Source: JAENWD01 sp963796915
GTDB taxonomy: Bacteria; Acidobacteriota; Vicinamibacteria; Vicinamibacterales; JAENWD01
Assembly (NCBI GenBank): GCA_963796915.1
Contig: CAWCNI010000002.1
Location: 1,116,001-1,180,000, forward strand
Direction of reading: 5' to 3'
Length of the DNA stretch: 64,000 nucleotides
The position numbers and the translations under genes are program-made. Shown in pieces: positions 24,490-34,177 of this stretch. The notes under the pieces are model-generated. The model searched no databases and was not told where the DNA came from. It saw only the letters and a list, made by a program, of their open reading frames with translations. The first letter of the stretch is position 1. Every line of letters starts with the position of its first letter.

Positions 24490-27222
24490 TCAAGTCAACT
24501 GGTCGATGAGGATGTTCCACAGCGCGACGGATGGCCAGCGGTCGTCGCGCTTCCCGTTGCTGGGTGTGCAGTACGACATGAGCTCGGACCACGGCGAGCC
24601 CATCAGCGCGCCGTCGGAAGGGCGCCAGCCGACAACGCCGGGCTCGGTCGCGCCCGGGAGGTTCGGGTCAATCCCTTTTGGAAACGGCTGGCCCGGGTCG
24701 GCGCACGGAGCGTGGCCGACGCCGAGGGTGTGCGCCATTTCGTGGGCGAACGTCGCGCGGAGCCCTGACTGCGAGAGAAAGCAGCGTCGATCGTTCTCGA
24801 GCGGCCACGGCCGGTCGTCGGCCGCGTGGGAGGTGCCGCTGAGCGCGAAGCTTCCCGCCGGGACCGTACACGCGAAGATCGAGTCGAAGTTGTTATAGCG
24901 GTCGGCGTAGTCGTCGAGCTCGTCGAGCGCGTCTTCCCAACCCTTCTCCTTGCCGAGGAAATGGTTGGTGCTGAGCACGTTGCCTGTCGCCGGCACCGCC
25001 ACCCACATGTCGGCATCGCCAATAGGGTAGCGGTCCTGGGTGCCGACGGAGGACGCCGTCCAGTCGGGCATCGTCGGCGCGGGCAGCGGGTGCGCAGGGT
25101 TGGTGAGGCCCATGAGCATTGGCACCACGACGAGAATGCCCACGCGTTCGGCATGCACGAGTCGGGAGCCGCTGGTTCCCGGTGTGTCGGTCCCGAAACC
25201 GGGGAGGCCGGCGACCTTCGCGCTGACGCGCATCGTGACGTCGCCGTCCATCAGCGAGCCCGGCACCTTGAACAAGAGCGCGTGCGGGAAACCGGCCCGG
25301 TCGGCATCGGTGAACGTGTTGCCCACGGTCACAGGTCCGGCGGCCGCAATGGAGGCGACCACCACGCCGCCGCGCTCGACGCGCAGCGTCCCGGTGACAT
25401 TCGGCACTTCGCCGGCAGTCCCCGTGTAGCTGAACGCGCCGATACCGCTGGTCAGGTACGCCCGCACCCCGGTTGTCCGCCCGGCCACGAGCCGGACCGT
25501 GTGGGCGGAATTCTGCAGGCCCTGCGTCACCTCGAGAAACGCGACGCTGAGGTGCGGCATGGCCGCCACAGTGAGCGTCTGCTGACGATCGACCTCGCCG
25601 CAGGGACCGCTCACGAGCAGGTGGACGATGCAGGTGATCGGTCCCGCCGGAGTGGGCGCGGTGAAGTCGTGTTGGCGGTGGCCGCCGCCGACGAGCGTGC
25701 CAAAGTCGGCGATGGTGGCGCCGCCCTGCGTGACGAAGACGCGCGTCCGCGCCAGCGGGTGCACGGTGACGTCGCAGGAGATCGACACGACTTCGCCAGG
25801 GTCGACGCGCAAGGGATCTTTGCTGCCGTCGAGCAGGAAGGCCGTGACGGCCGCGGTGCCGCCCTCGAACGACACGTCGCTGCCGCCGGTGCGGAAGACC
25901 GTGAAGGTCTGGCCACACCGCATCAGCGAGGCTTCGAGGATGCTCAGCGTGATCGCGCCCGGACCTGCCCCATCAGGCACGACGACGCGAATACGCGTGT
26001 CGGTCCATTCGATCGCGCTCGGGTTCGGAATCGGCGGCGCTGTGCCGGGAAACACCACCGAGCCGTGCGTGCCGAAGTTGCGGCCGGTGATCGTGAGCTC
26101 CGTACCGGGGCAGGCGTCAGCCGGGACGAGCCCGGTGATGCGGTAGGCCGGTATCGAGTCGCGGAGCCTTGCCGCCTCGGTGATGGCCAGGATGAGACAG
26201 CGCTCCTTGTCCGATGGCGGAAGCATCGCCGGCGAGCGAAAGCGCGCGACCACGTCCGCGATCGTCGGATGCGCGCCCACGATTCCAGGGCCCTTGGGCT
26301 TTCCGCCCGGGAAGCCGTCGGGCAGGCCTGGAAAGTCATCCCCCGGACCGCCGACGAACCCTTTGCCTGGGAGTCCGCCGCCCGGAAGTCCTCCGCCCGG
26401 CAGGCCGCCGAGGCCGGGTATTCCGGCGGGCATAGGCCCTGGCGCCCCCATCATGACGTGCATCGCCGGCACGTTCCCGGAGGCTGCCACTGCTGCAAGC
26501 GTCTCGAGCCAGTGACGTGTGGAGAGGATGGCGACCAGGCCGTCCGCCATGTCGACCTGCTCATCGAGCGTGCGGCCGGCTGTGAGGATGGCCGACGCGA
26601 GCGTGCCGATGGCATCAGCGGAGATCAACGTGTCGGGCTGCACGGCAGCGTCGTCGTCGCGGCCCTCGTCGTCGGCAGGTGAGGCCGGAGCGGCGGGGCA
26701 TCCCGATTCGCCTGCCCAGAGACTCAACGCCTCACGGACGACAGCCGCTGCCTCGGCGTCGCCGAGGATCGCGCGGCGGGCTGGCTCGATCAGGCCGTCG
26801 AGCCAGTCGAGGCGTCCGAGGGCGGCGTCCAGGATGTTGACCGCTCCGGCTGGCAGTTCGCCGGACTCCTCGAGACGAGCGACGCGAGAGGCGAGGTCGG
26901 CGACAGCGCCGGTGAGCAGCGCGGGACGGGGCGCGTCGTCCTCGCGCGGCGCCCGCGCCAGAGCGAGGATCGTCGTGTGCTCGCGAGAGATCTCTTGTCG
27001 TCCGAGGACGTTGCCCGCCGAGTCCACGGCCTCGACGATGAGCACTGGATCGTCGTGCGAGCCGAGCGGCACGGCGACGGCGAACTGTCCGTCGGGCAGC
27101 GACACGGCCTCCGCCAGGCGGGTGCCAGCCCGGTCGCTGACGCGGAGCCGCACGGTTCGTCCAGGGAACCGCTCGCCGTGGAGCAACACCCAACCGCTGA
27201 CAAGTCGCAGTGCGTCGCCCAT
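24490..27222 (-). CDS. Multidomain protein with metzincin-type zinc protease domain
   Basis: 910 residues from ATG 27222 (GGAGGG seven bases upstream; frame open to 27267). There is no obvious signal peptide. Order: a carboxypeptidase-regulatory-like domain (to about 75); a helical region; a Gly/Pro-rich collagen-like linker with repeated GLPGG units (about 270-320); an IPT/TIG domain (ITGLVPADACPGTELTITG); beta-rich domains; and a C-terminal protease. The protease has HEMAHTLGVGH at 827-837, matching HExxHxxGxxH, and a Met-turn SELMSYC about 45 residues later (M882). Metzincins cleave proteins or mucins. Secretion without a visible leader would need a non-Sec route. Confidence 0.82.
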   Translation of the reverse strand: MGDALRLVSGWVLLHGERFPGRTVRLRVSDRAGTRLAEAVSLPDGQFAVAVPLGSHDDPVLIVEAVDSAGNVLGRQEISREHTTILALARAPREDDAPRPALLTGAVADLASRVARLEESGELPAGAVNILDAALGRLDWLDGLIEPARRAILGDAEAAAVVREALSLWAGESGCPAAPASPADDEGRDDDAAVQPDTLISADAIGTLASAILTAGRTLDEQVDMADGLVAILSTRHWLETLAAVAASGNVPAMHVMMGAPGPMPAGIPGLGGLPGGGLPGGGLPGKGFVGGPGDDFPGLPDGFPGGKPKGPGIVGAHPTIADVVARFRSPAMLPPSDKERCLILAITEAARLRDSIPAYRITGLVPADACPGTELTITGRNFGTHGSVVFPGTAPPIPNPSAIEWTDTRIRVVVPDGAGPGAITLSILEASLMRCGQTFTVFRTGGSDVSFEGGTAAVTAFLLDGSKDPLRVDPGEVVSISCDVTVHPLARTRVFVTQGGATIADFGTLVGGGHRQHDFTAPTPAGPITCIVHLLVSGPCGEVDRQQTLTVAAMPHLSVAFLEVTQGLQNSAHTVRLVAGRTTGVRAYLTSGIGAFSYTGTAGEVPNVTGTLRVERGGVVVASIAAAGPVTVGNTFTDADRAGFPHALLFKVPGSLMDGDVTMRVSAKVAGLPGFGTDTPGTSGSRLVHAERVGILVVVPMLMGLTNPAHPLPAPTMPDWTASSVGTQDRYPIGDADMWVAVPATGNVLSTNHFLGKEKGWEDALDELDDYADRYNNFDSIFACTVPAGSFALSGTSHAADDRPWPLENDRRCFLSQSGLRATFAHEMAHTLGVGHAPCADPGQPFPKGIDPNLPGATEPGVVGWRPSDGALMGSPWSELMSYCTPSNGKRDDRWPSVALWNILIDQLT

Positions 27223-27387
27223 GCGGTGACCCTCCAGACGAGAGGAAGCAATTGCGGGGACCGGCACGGTAACACGATTCCGGCGAGCGAGACGTTTTAT
27301 CGGAAGGGACCGCGGGCGCCACGGCTGAGTTGCACGTGACGCCCGCAGAGATGTGCGGGAGATCTCTACGCGATACGAGCTGGCGGC

Positions 27388-30300
27388 TTATTGCACCGCC
27401 GCGACCACACTCGCCGCTCCAGTCAGCTTGAAGGCGCACGTCTTGGCCTTGCTTGCTGTGCTGCAGGCACCAGACCAGATGGCGTCGCGTCCGTCCGAGA
27501 GTGTCAGCGTGATCGACGCGCCTACGGTGAACGACGCCGATCCCGACGACCCTGTCGTGACGCTGATGCCCGCCGGCTGAGACGAAACGACGACTCCTTT
27601 TCGCCCTGATGCCGTCACGGACAAGGTCGCCGTCTGGGCCGCGGATGGCGACACCGTCAGCGACGCCGTGCGGCTGACGCTGTTCGCCCCCGCGGTGACA
27701 GTGACAACGGTCGTCGTCGTGACATTGCTGGTATTGACTGAGAATGACGCCGCGGTTGCGCCTGACGGCACGACGACGCTGCCGGGCACGCTGCCGATCG
27801 CGGGGCTGCTGCTCGACAACGCGACGAGCAGCCCGCCTGCCGGCGCCGCTGCCGAGAGCGTGACGACGCCGACCGCGCTCGCGCCGCCGACGACATTCGA
27901 CGGTGACAGCGTGATTCCCTGCAGGCTGACTGACGGGGGCGCTGACGCCGGCGTGACAGTTAGCGATGTAGTCCGGACCGAGCCGTTGTAGCTGGCGGTG
28001 ATCACGACGCTGGTGCTCGCAGTCACCGTTGTAGTGGCGATTGCGAACGTTCCGGCGAACCCGTTCGCGGCGACGGTGACTGTCGCCGGGACGCTCGCGA
28101 TCGCCGGCGCGCTACTCGACAACGTGACCACTGCGCCACCCTCTGGCGCGCCGACGCTCAGGACAACGGTGCCCGACGAGGCGCTTCCGCCCGCGACAGT
28201 CGCAGGATTGGTCGACATGGTCGAGAGTGTGGCCGGCGGCGGCGCAGCCTGCGGCGTGAACGTGCGCACCGCCGACCAGGCGCCGACGACGCCGTTGACA
28301 TTGACGCCGCGGACGCGCCAGAAGTGCGGCACCGTGGCGAGGCCGCTGGTCGCATACATCGACGTCGCAACAGTGGCCTCGCGGACCAGCGGAGCCGTGA
28401 AGGCCGACGAATCGTCCACTTGAATGTTGTACGTGGCGGCGCCGGTCGCGTCGTTCCAATCGAAGGTCAGCGGCTGTGTCGCCGACTGTCCGTTGGTCGG
28501 GCTCAGCAGGACCGGCGCGACCGGGATGGGCGCTGACGCTGGCGGTTCGGATGTGCTCAGGCTGAAGGACAGCTTCGCGACGAACGCATCCCCCCAGAAG
28601 ATCGACGGGTCGCCGTTGAACACCGTGTCGTAGGCGCCTGCCGTTGCCGGAAAGTCCAGCGAGTACGTGTGGCCGGCGACGTAGAGGCCGATGCCCTCCT
28701 CGAGCGCCGCATCGTCAGCGCCGTCGGACTGCGTGCCGCCGAGATACGTGGAGTACAGCAGTGCCGAGCCCTGCGCATTCACCTCGGTCACGAATGCGTC
28801 GGCGACGCCGTGAAACCCTGTCGGAGCGGCATCAGGCGTGACCGGAAAGTCGGCAGAGCTCGTGATGCCGGTCACCCAGGCGTTGCCCGCGGCATCTGGT
28901 TGCACCGCCGTTGCGCCGTCGCTCGCTGTGCCGCCGAGCAGCGTCGAGTAGATCAGCGCCGAACCCGCTGGATTGACCTTGCTGACGAACGCGTCGCCAC
29001 CCTGCGGCGTCCGATCGACCGCGCTGGCCGTCGTCGGGAAATTCGTCGATGCAGTCGTGCCGGAGACGTAGGCGTTGCCGGCGGCGTCCACGGCAAGACC
29101 GCCCGCGAACTCCGCGTCGGACCCGCCGAGATAGGTGGAATAGATCAAGCCGTTGCCGGCAGCGTTGAGCTTGGTCAACGTGATGTCGAACCCTCCGTTC
29201 GTCGTGACCTTCAACGCGCCTGGAGTGGTTGGAAAATCAGTCGAGCTGCTGAAGCCCAGGACGAAGGCCTGACCGCCGGCGTCGACAGCGATGCGCTCGC
29301 CGTTGTCCACGTTGGTGCCGCCGAGAAGGGTCGAGTAGGCCAGCGCCGATCCGGTCGCATTCAGCTTGGTGACGAAGACGTCATACGCACCACGGTTCGT
29401 GCGCGCGAAGGCGCCGGCGGTGGTGGGGAAGTCGGGCGACAAGGTTTCACCGGTCACGTAGGCGCTGCCGGCGTCATCGACGGCAATACCCCGCGCGTCG
29501 TCGAAGTCGGTGCCGCCGAGGAAGGTCGAGTACACCAGCGCAGAGCCCGATGGATTCAACTTGGCGACAAACGCGTCGTACTGGTCGATGCCGCAGCGCG
29601 GGCAGTTCAGCACGTTGAACGATCGGTCGAAGGCGCCGCCGGTAGTGGGGAAGTTGGTGGACTTGGTCTGTCCCGTGATGTACGCGTTGCCGACCACATC
29701 CACGGCGATCCGTCGGCCGAAATCGAGATCGCTCCCGCCGATGAACGTCGAGTAGATGAGCGCCGTTCCAGTTGCGTTGATCTTGCTGACAAAAACGTCG
29801 GAGAAGTTGCCCGCAGCGCCGGTGCGCCGGAAGGCTCCGGCGGTGGTCGGAAAGTCCGGCGACTGCGTCGTGCCAACGACATAAACACTGCCCGCTGCGT
29901 CGACGACGACGCCAGCGGCGATTTCGTGGCTGGCGCCGCCGAGAAACGTCGAGTACTCGATGCCGGGGTCGACGACAAGCTCCCGATCGTGGCGGTACGA
30001 CCCCAGCGAGAAGCCGTGCCCCTGGATCCCGTTCGCAACCGGATCCTTCGCCTCCAGGGCATACGCGCTGTCGACCGGCACGCGCGCGCCGTCGATCACC
30101 TGGTAGGAGACAGGACGCGCATCCCGGAGCGTGCCCAGAGCCGTCTGAAGCGCCAGCGCTCCCGATGCATCGACCGCTTGGCTCGACACGCCGGTATAGG
30201 CCAACTTGATCGCCTCGGCGTTGGCGCCGGCAGCGACGTGGAACTCGTATTTGAGAATGCCTGCGTGGTCGCCCACGTGCAGGTCTACGCCAGGCCAGAG

Positions 30301-30753
30301 GTCGTGGTAGGTCAGCTCGCTGTAACGCCGCACGCCGGTCTGCCAGCCCGAGGGATCGGAGCCGTGCAGGTAGTTGACGGTGCCGGACACCTGCGCGCCG
30401 TCAATCCTGGCGTGGGCGTTGGCGCCCACGAACTGGAGCGAGGCGACGACACCGTCGCGAGGCGCAGTGCGCCGGCCGCCTTGTTCGGGCAGGAACGCCA
30501 GCACGATCGACCGGTCGGTGAAGTAGAACCCGTAGCGGTCGCCGCGCGCGTAATAGCGGACCTCGGCATCGGCCTGTCCACGGTTTTCGACAAACGCCAT
30601 CGGAAGGGACGCAAGTGATGGCGGCGTCAGTCGCGGAGAAGCGGCAGCGTAATGGGGGCCAGCCGCGGGGAGAGCGGAGTCTGTCGCCGCCGCCGACACT
30701 CCCGCTGCCACAACCAGCCCGGCGATAAAAAATTTCTGACAACTACGTCGCAT
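27388..30753 (-). CDS. Giant SBBP-repeat (beta-propeller) secreted protein
   Basis: 1121 residues from ATG 30753 (GGAGG precedes; the frame opens at 30864). Signal peptide (FFIAGLVVAAGVSAAATDSA), then a conserved N-terminal module beginning FVENRGQADAEVRYYARG. This is followed by about nine SBBP repeats of roughly 55 residues with the core ALIYSTFLGGSDxD and AGNAYVTGxTxSxDFPTT. After about residue 730 there is a fibronectin-III-like domain (SPTNGQSATQPLTFDWNDA), then three Ser/Thr/Val-rich Ig-like repeats with ITLSPSNVVGG, and a C-terminal domain with two Cys. Common in Acidobacteria and Planctomycetes, with no known function; adhesion or cell-surface display is likely. Confidence 0.93.
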   Translation of the reverse strand: MRRSCQKFFIAGLVVAAGVSAAATDSALPAAGPHYAAASPRLTPPSLASLPMAFVENRGQADAEVRYYARGDRYGFYFTDRSIVLAFLPEQGGRRTAPRDGVVASLQFVGANAHARIDGAQVSGTVNYLHGSDPSGWQTGVRRYSELTYHDLWPGVDLHVGDHAGILKYEFHVAAGANAEAIKLAYTGVSSQAVDASGALALQTALGTLRDARPVSYQVIDGARVPVDSAYALEAKDPVANGIQGHGFSLGSYRHDRELVVDPGIEYSTFLGGASHEIAAGVVVDAAGSVYVVGTTQSPDFPTTAGAFRRTGAAGNFSDVFVSKINATGTALIYSTFIGGSDLDFGRRIAVDVVGNAYITGQTKSTNFPTTGGAFDRSFNVLNCPRCGIDQYDAFVAKLNPSGSALVYSTFLGGTDFDDARGIAVDDAGSAYVTGETLSPDFPTTAGAFARTNRGAYDVFVTKLNATGSALAYSTLLGGTNVDNGERIAVDAGGQAFVLGFSSSTDFPTTPGALKVTTNGGFDITLTKLNAAGNGLIYSTYLGGSDAEFAGGLAVDAAGNAYVSGTTASTNFPTTASAVDRTPQGGDAFVSKVNPAGSALIYSTLLGGTASDGATAVQPDAAGNAWVTGITSSADFPVTPDAAPTGFHGVADAFVTEVNAQGSALLYSTYLGGTQSDGADDAALEEGIGLYVAGHTYSLDFPATAGAYDTVFNGDPSIFWGDAFVAKLSFSLSTSEPPASAPIPVAPVLLSPTNGQSATQPLTFDWNDATGAATYNIQVDDSSAFTAPLVREATVATSMYATSGLATVPHFWRVRGVNVNGVVGAWSAVRTFTPQAAPPPATLSTMSTNPATVAGGSASSGTVVLSVGAPEGGAVVTLSSSAPAIASVPATVTVAANGFAGTFAIATTTVTASTSVVITASYNGSVRTTSLTVTPASAPPSVSLQGITLSPSNVVGGASAVGVVTLSAAAPAGGLLVALSSSSPAIGSVPGSVVVPSGATAASFSVNTSNVTTTTVVTVTAGANSVSRTASLTVSPSAAQTATLSVTASGRKGVVVSSQPAGISVTTGSSGSASFTVGASITLTLSDGRDAIWSGACSTASKAKTCAFKLTGAASVVAAVQ

Positions 30754-30885
30754 TCGCGCCCCTCCATCGGTAACGTCCGACGATCGCGAAGCAAGACAGC
30801 GGCCGCTGGAATCATGACGGGTGCTTATGAATATGTCTGGCGAAACATCGCGCATGCTTCCCACTGATGAGCCGCCACAGTTTCG

Positions 30886-30909
30886 CGCGCGGTAACCTCG
30901 TTACGCGCG
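30886..30909. promoter_or_regulatory. Inverted repeat in a 322-bp divergent intergenic region
   Basis: The region 30754-31075 separates the SBBP gene (minus) from the transglutaminase-like gene (plus). It contains CGCGCG(G)TAAC-CTC-GTTACGCGCG, ten paired bases with one bulge. There is no T-tract, so an operator or recombination site is likelier than a terminator. I see no gene in the rest of the region. Confidence 0.4.
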
Positions 30910-31075
30910 TCGTAAGGGTCCAGACGTTCGCAGTGAACGCGAGGTATCACGTCGGCTCCTAATGCTGTTCCGCAACCCTGCTCGTTGATTCAGGCTATGG
31001 CTCCCGCTGGGGCGCATTGCTAACATCAGCGACCTCGTCACCAGTCAGGAACCAGGTCATCCCGGGAGGCCGTTG

Positions 31076-32200
31076 ATGGATCGCCGCGATTTTCTGCGCC
31101 AGGCGGGGCTCGTGTCTGCGGGTGTCGCGCTGTTCGACGCATCCAATCTCTCGTTTGCGTCCGGCCTCATTTCCCAATCCGGCGCCCCTGCGGGATGGCG
31201 AACGTTTGAAATCACGACCCGCGTCGAGGTGTTGCGGCCGGCCGGCCGCACCCGCATCTGGCTGCCGACGCCGCTCACGATGGAGACGCCGTATCAGAAG
31301 CCGCTCGGCAACACCCTCACCGCCGAGGGCGGCACCACCTCCACCACGTTGGACCCCAACTCTGCCAACGCCATCGCCTGCTTCGACTTTCCCGATGGCG
31401 TGAAGCCTGTCGCCGTGCTCACCTGTCGCGCGACGACGCACGATTACTCGGTCGATCTCTCGCAACCATTGCCGGGCGGGTCGAAGGCCAGGAAGGCATC
31501 CAAAGACGAGCTCGAGCGATTCCTCCAGCCGACCAAGCTGGTGCCGACCAACGGCATCGTCAAGGACACCGCGACGAAGGTCACGCGTGGTGCGCACGAC
31601 GATCTCGACAAGGCGCGGGCGATCTACGAGTGGGTGGTCGAGAACACGTACCGCGACCCGAAGGTGCGTGGCTGCGGCATCGGAGACATTCGCGGGATGC
31701 TCGAAATGAAGAGCTTCGGCGGCAAGTGCGCCGATCTGAATGCGCTTTACGTCGGTCTCTCGCGCGCGGCCGGCCTGCCGGCGCGCCATGTCTACGGCTT
31801 GCGCGCCGCGAAATCCGATCGCGGCTTCAAGAGTCTTGGCCTGGCCACCGCGACTGCCACCAAGGGCCAGCATTGCCGCGCGGAGGTGTATCTGAAGCAC
31901 TACGGCTGGGTGCCCGTCGATCCGGCCGACGTCCGCAAGGTGATGCTCGAAGAGCCGCCCGGCAATCTGGCGGCGGAAAACGACGCCGTCCGGAAGGCGC
32001 GCGAGGCGCTGTTCGGCTCCTGGGAGATGAACTGGATCGGCTACAACTTCGCCCACGACGTGGCGCTGCCCGGCTCGGACCGCGGTCTCACGGTGGGCTA
32101 CTTCATGTATCCGCAAGGCGAGACGGCCGCCGGACGCATCGACCCGTTCGATCCCGACAACTTCAAGTACGAGATCACGTCGCGGGAAATCGTCTCGTGA
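31076..32200 (+). CDS. Tat-exported transglutaminase-like domain protein
   Basis: 374 residues; ATG 31076 with GGGAGG upstream. It begins with a twin-arginine leader (MDRRDFLRQAGLVSAGVALF). The mature part has an Ig-like N-terminal region (FEITTRVEVLRPAGRTRIWLP) and a transglutaminase core (about 160-300): ARAIYEWVVENTYRD, catalytic Cys in GGKCADLNALYVGLSRAAGLPARHVYG, His in GQHCRAEVYL, and Asp in YGWVPVDPADV. Such bacterial proteins are usually proteases or peptidoglycan/peptide-modifying enzymes rather than cross-linkers. Tat export suggests folding, possibly with a cofactor, before transport. Confidence 0.9.
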   Translation: MDRRDFLRQAGLVSAGVALFDASNLSFASGLISQSGAPAGWRTFEITTRVEVLRPAGRTRIWLPTPLTMETPYQKPLGNTLTAEGGTTSTTLDPNSANAIACFDFPDGVKPVAVLTCRATTHDYSVDLSQPLPGGSKARKASKDELERFLQPTKLVPTNGIVKDTATKVTRGAHDDLDKARAIYEWVVENTYRDPKVRGCGIGDIRGMLEMKSFGGKCADLNALYVGLSRAAGLPARHVYGLRAAKSDRGFKSLGLATATATKGQHCRAEVYLKHYGWVPVDPADVRKVMLEEPPGNLAAENDAVRKAREALFGSWEMNWIGYNFAHDVALPGSDRGLTVGYFMYPQGETAAGRIDPFDPDNFKYEITSREIVS

Positions 32201-32290
32201 CGCTGGTGCTGCCGGGAGCCGGGCTCGGACTCTGATCTCACGCGGCTGCCCGGAAGAGTCAGTTGCGAAAATCGTCCGGCGCGGTGACAG

Positions 32291-33406
32291 TCAGTTCTTG
32301 AAGAACTCGGTGATCGCCTCGATCACATAGTCCTGCTGTGACGACTGCAATTCCGGATACATCGGCAGCGACAGAATCTCGTGTGCGGCCCGCTCAGTCT
32401 CCGGAAAATCGCCGGGTTGATGTCCCAAATCTGCGTACGCCTTCTGCAGATGCATCGGAACTGGATAGTGAACGAACGTGTCGATCTGCCGGCTGCTCAA
32501 GAACGCCTGCAACCGATCCCGTTGGCCGGTCCGGATTACATAGAGATGAAAGACGTGATCCCGATCGGGCTGGATCTCGGGTAGTCGCAGTTCGCTGATC
32601 TCGCCCAGGTGCGCGGTGTAGTGCATCGCGATGGTTGAGCGCCTGAGGTTCCATTCGTCCAGGTACTTCATCTTCAGCGAGAGCACGGCCGCCTGCAGGG
32701 TATCCAGTCGTGCGGTCCAGCCCTTTTCGACGTGTTGATATCTGGCCGCCTGGCCATAGTTCCGCAGGTGCGCCACCCGCTCCGCTATCCTCGCGTCGTT
32801 GGTCACCAACGCGCCGCCATCGCCATAGGCACCAAGATTCTTGGTCGGATAAAAACTGAAGCAGCCGATCTCTCCCACGGTGCCAGCGCGTTTGTCCCTG
32901 TAGCGCGCGCCGTGCGCCTGGCAGGCATCTTCGATCACGAACAGCTGATGACGCCGCGCGATGTCCACAATCGCGTCCATCTCGGCAGGCTGGCCGTACA
33001 GGTGCACTGGAATAATCGCGCGGGTGGCGCTGGTGATTGCCTGCTCGATGAGATGCGGATCCATGTTGAAGCTTCGCGGATCCATGTCCACCAGTACCGG
33101 ACGCGCCCTCACAGCCGACACCGCAAACGCTGTGGCGATGAACGTGTTCGCCGGGACGATTACCTCGTCACCTGGTCCAATGCCCAGCGCCTCCAATCCG
33201 AGCCGCAGCGCATCCAATCCGGAACTGACACCCCGGACATAGCGGCAACCCAGGTACTGCGCGAAACAGGCCTCAAATGCCTCGAGTGGTTCTCCGAGGA
33301 TGTAGCCGCCGCTCTCGAGTACCTCGATGACCGACCGATCCACGTCTTCCTTGAGCAGGCGATACTGCGCTTTGAGATCCACGAAGGGCACTCGAAGGTG
33401 TTCCAT
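32291..33406 (-). CDS. DegT/DnrJ/EryC1/StrS sugar aminotransferase (WbpE-like)
   Basis: 371 residues, a PLP enzyme. Visible features: FVDLKAQYRLLKEDVDRSV start, GVSSGLDALRLGLEALGIGPGDEVIVP, IPVHLYGQPAEMDAI, FVIEDACQAHGARY, and the PLP lysine in SFYPTKNLGAYGDGGAL. The family transfers an amino group to keto-sugar nucleotides. With the neighbouring Gfo/Idh oxidoreductase and LbH acetyltransferase it completes the oxidase/aminotransferase/acetyltransferase set that makes UDP-2,3-diacetamido-2,3-dideoxy-glucuronate in the Pseudomonas wbp pathway. It is the last gene of the leftward operon. Confidence 0.93.
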   Translation of the reverse strand: MEHLRVPFVDLKAQYRLLKEDVDRSVIEVLESGGYILGEPLEAFEACFAQYLGCRYVRGVSSGLDALRLGLEALGIGPGDEVIVPANTFIATAFAVSAVRARPVLVDMDPRSFNMDPHLIEQAITSATRAIIPVHLYGQPAEMDAIVDIARRHQLFVIEDACQAHGARYRDKRAGTVGEIGCFSFYPTKNLGAYGDGGALVTNDARIAERVAHLRNYGQAARYQHVEKGWTARLDTLQAAVLSLKMKYLDEWNLRRSTIAMHYTAHLGEISELRLPEIQPDRDHVFHLYVIRTGQRDRLQAFLSSRQIDTFVHYPVPMHLQKAYADLGHQPGDFPETERAAHEILSLPMYPELQSSQQDYVIEAITEFFKN

Positions 33407-33409
33407 GGA

Positions 33410-34177
33410 TCACTTCTTGAGGCCGAGCGACAGCAGGACGAGCGGCCTGACGATGCTCCACCAACCGGCCAACGGGGTCATCTTCGTGTAGCCGATAGCC
33501 TTCGGCGGATAGATCTTCGTGACCGGCTCCTCTTTGAAGCGATACCCCAGCCTGATGGCTTGATACAGGAGATAGGGCTCCATCTGGTACTGGTCCAGCC
33601 AGTCCTGATCGATGTCTATTTTCGGGTCATCCAGGATCGAGAGACGGATGGCTCTGAAGCCGTTCGTGCTGTCGGTGACCCGGCGGCCCGTCGCCAGCGA
33701 GCAGAGGCCAGGGTGAATCAGCCGAGTGGCGACCTGGCGGTAGAACGGCATGTTCCCGTGCGCGCCTCCAGGACGGTAACGGGACCCCTGCACGAAGTCG
33801 TAGCCGTCCTCGACGATCGCTTTCACCAGACGCGGAATCTCGGTCGGGCGGTCCTTGTCGTTGCCGGCCACGATCACGAGCACGTCGAACGCGTTGGCGC
33901 GAGCGTACTTGACGGCGGAACGGATCGCCGCGCCCACTCCTCTGCGCTTGTCATGGCTGAGAAGCAGGACGCCCTTCTGCAGAACCACCTGCGGCGTGCC
34001 ATCGGTCGATCCGTCGTCAACCACCAGAACGGCATCGACCAGGCCGGCCACGAACCTGTCGAGCACGCGGCCGATCTTCTTCTCCTCGTTGAAGGCGACC
34101 GGGACCGCCAGCACCCGGAGTGAGGGCGCGTGGCGAGCGCCGCGGCCGGGCGAGGCCTCAGTGACCGTCGGTGTCAT
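33410..34177 (-). CDS. Family 2 glycosyltransferase (polyprenyl-phosphate type)
   Basis: 255 residues, GT-A fold: LRVLAVPVAFNEEKKIGRVLDRF, VLVVDDGSTDGTPQVV (DxD-like DDGS), VIVAGNDKDRPTEIPRLV and QGSRYRPGG. Sequence around DSTNGFRAIR resembles dolichyl/polyprenyl-phosphate sugar synthases. No C-terminal membrane pair is visible, so it is a soluble or peripheral catalytic unit. Its start lies inside the end of the acetyltransferase gene (20-bp overlap). It probably makes a lipid-linked sugar for the GT39 enzyme encoded upstream in the operon. Confidence 0.9.
   Translation of the reverse strand: MTPTVTEASPGRGARHAPSLRVLAVPVAFNEEKKIGRVLDRFVAGLVDAVLVVDDGSTDGTPQVVLQKGVLLLSHDKRRGVGAAIRSAVKYARANAFDVLVIVAGNDKDRPTEIPRLVKAIVEDGYDFVQGSRYRPGGAHGNMPFYRQVATRLIHPGLCSLATGRRVTDSTNGFRAIRLSILDDPKIDIDQDWLDQYQMEPYLLYQAIRLGYRFKEEPVTKIYPPKAIGYTKMTPLAGWWSIVRPLVLLSLGLKK

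Noticed and set aside
24826..26682. Long plus-strand open frame of 618 codons opposite the metzincin-like gene
   Set aside because: Arg/His-rich low-complexity translation, no recognisable motif, and fully antisense to a well-supported gene; a high-GC shadow frame.
28669..30618. Plus-strand open frame of 649 codons opposite the SBBP gene
   Set aside because: Mirror of the SBBP repeats with an R/V/G/A-rich translation; no start context or domains.
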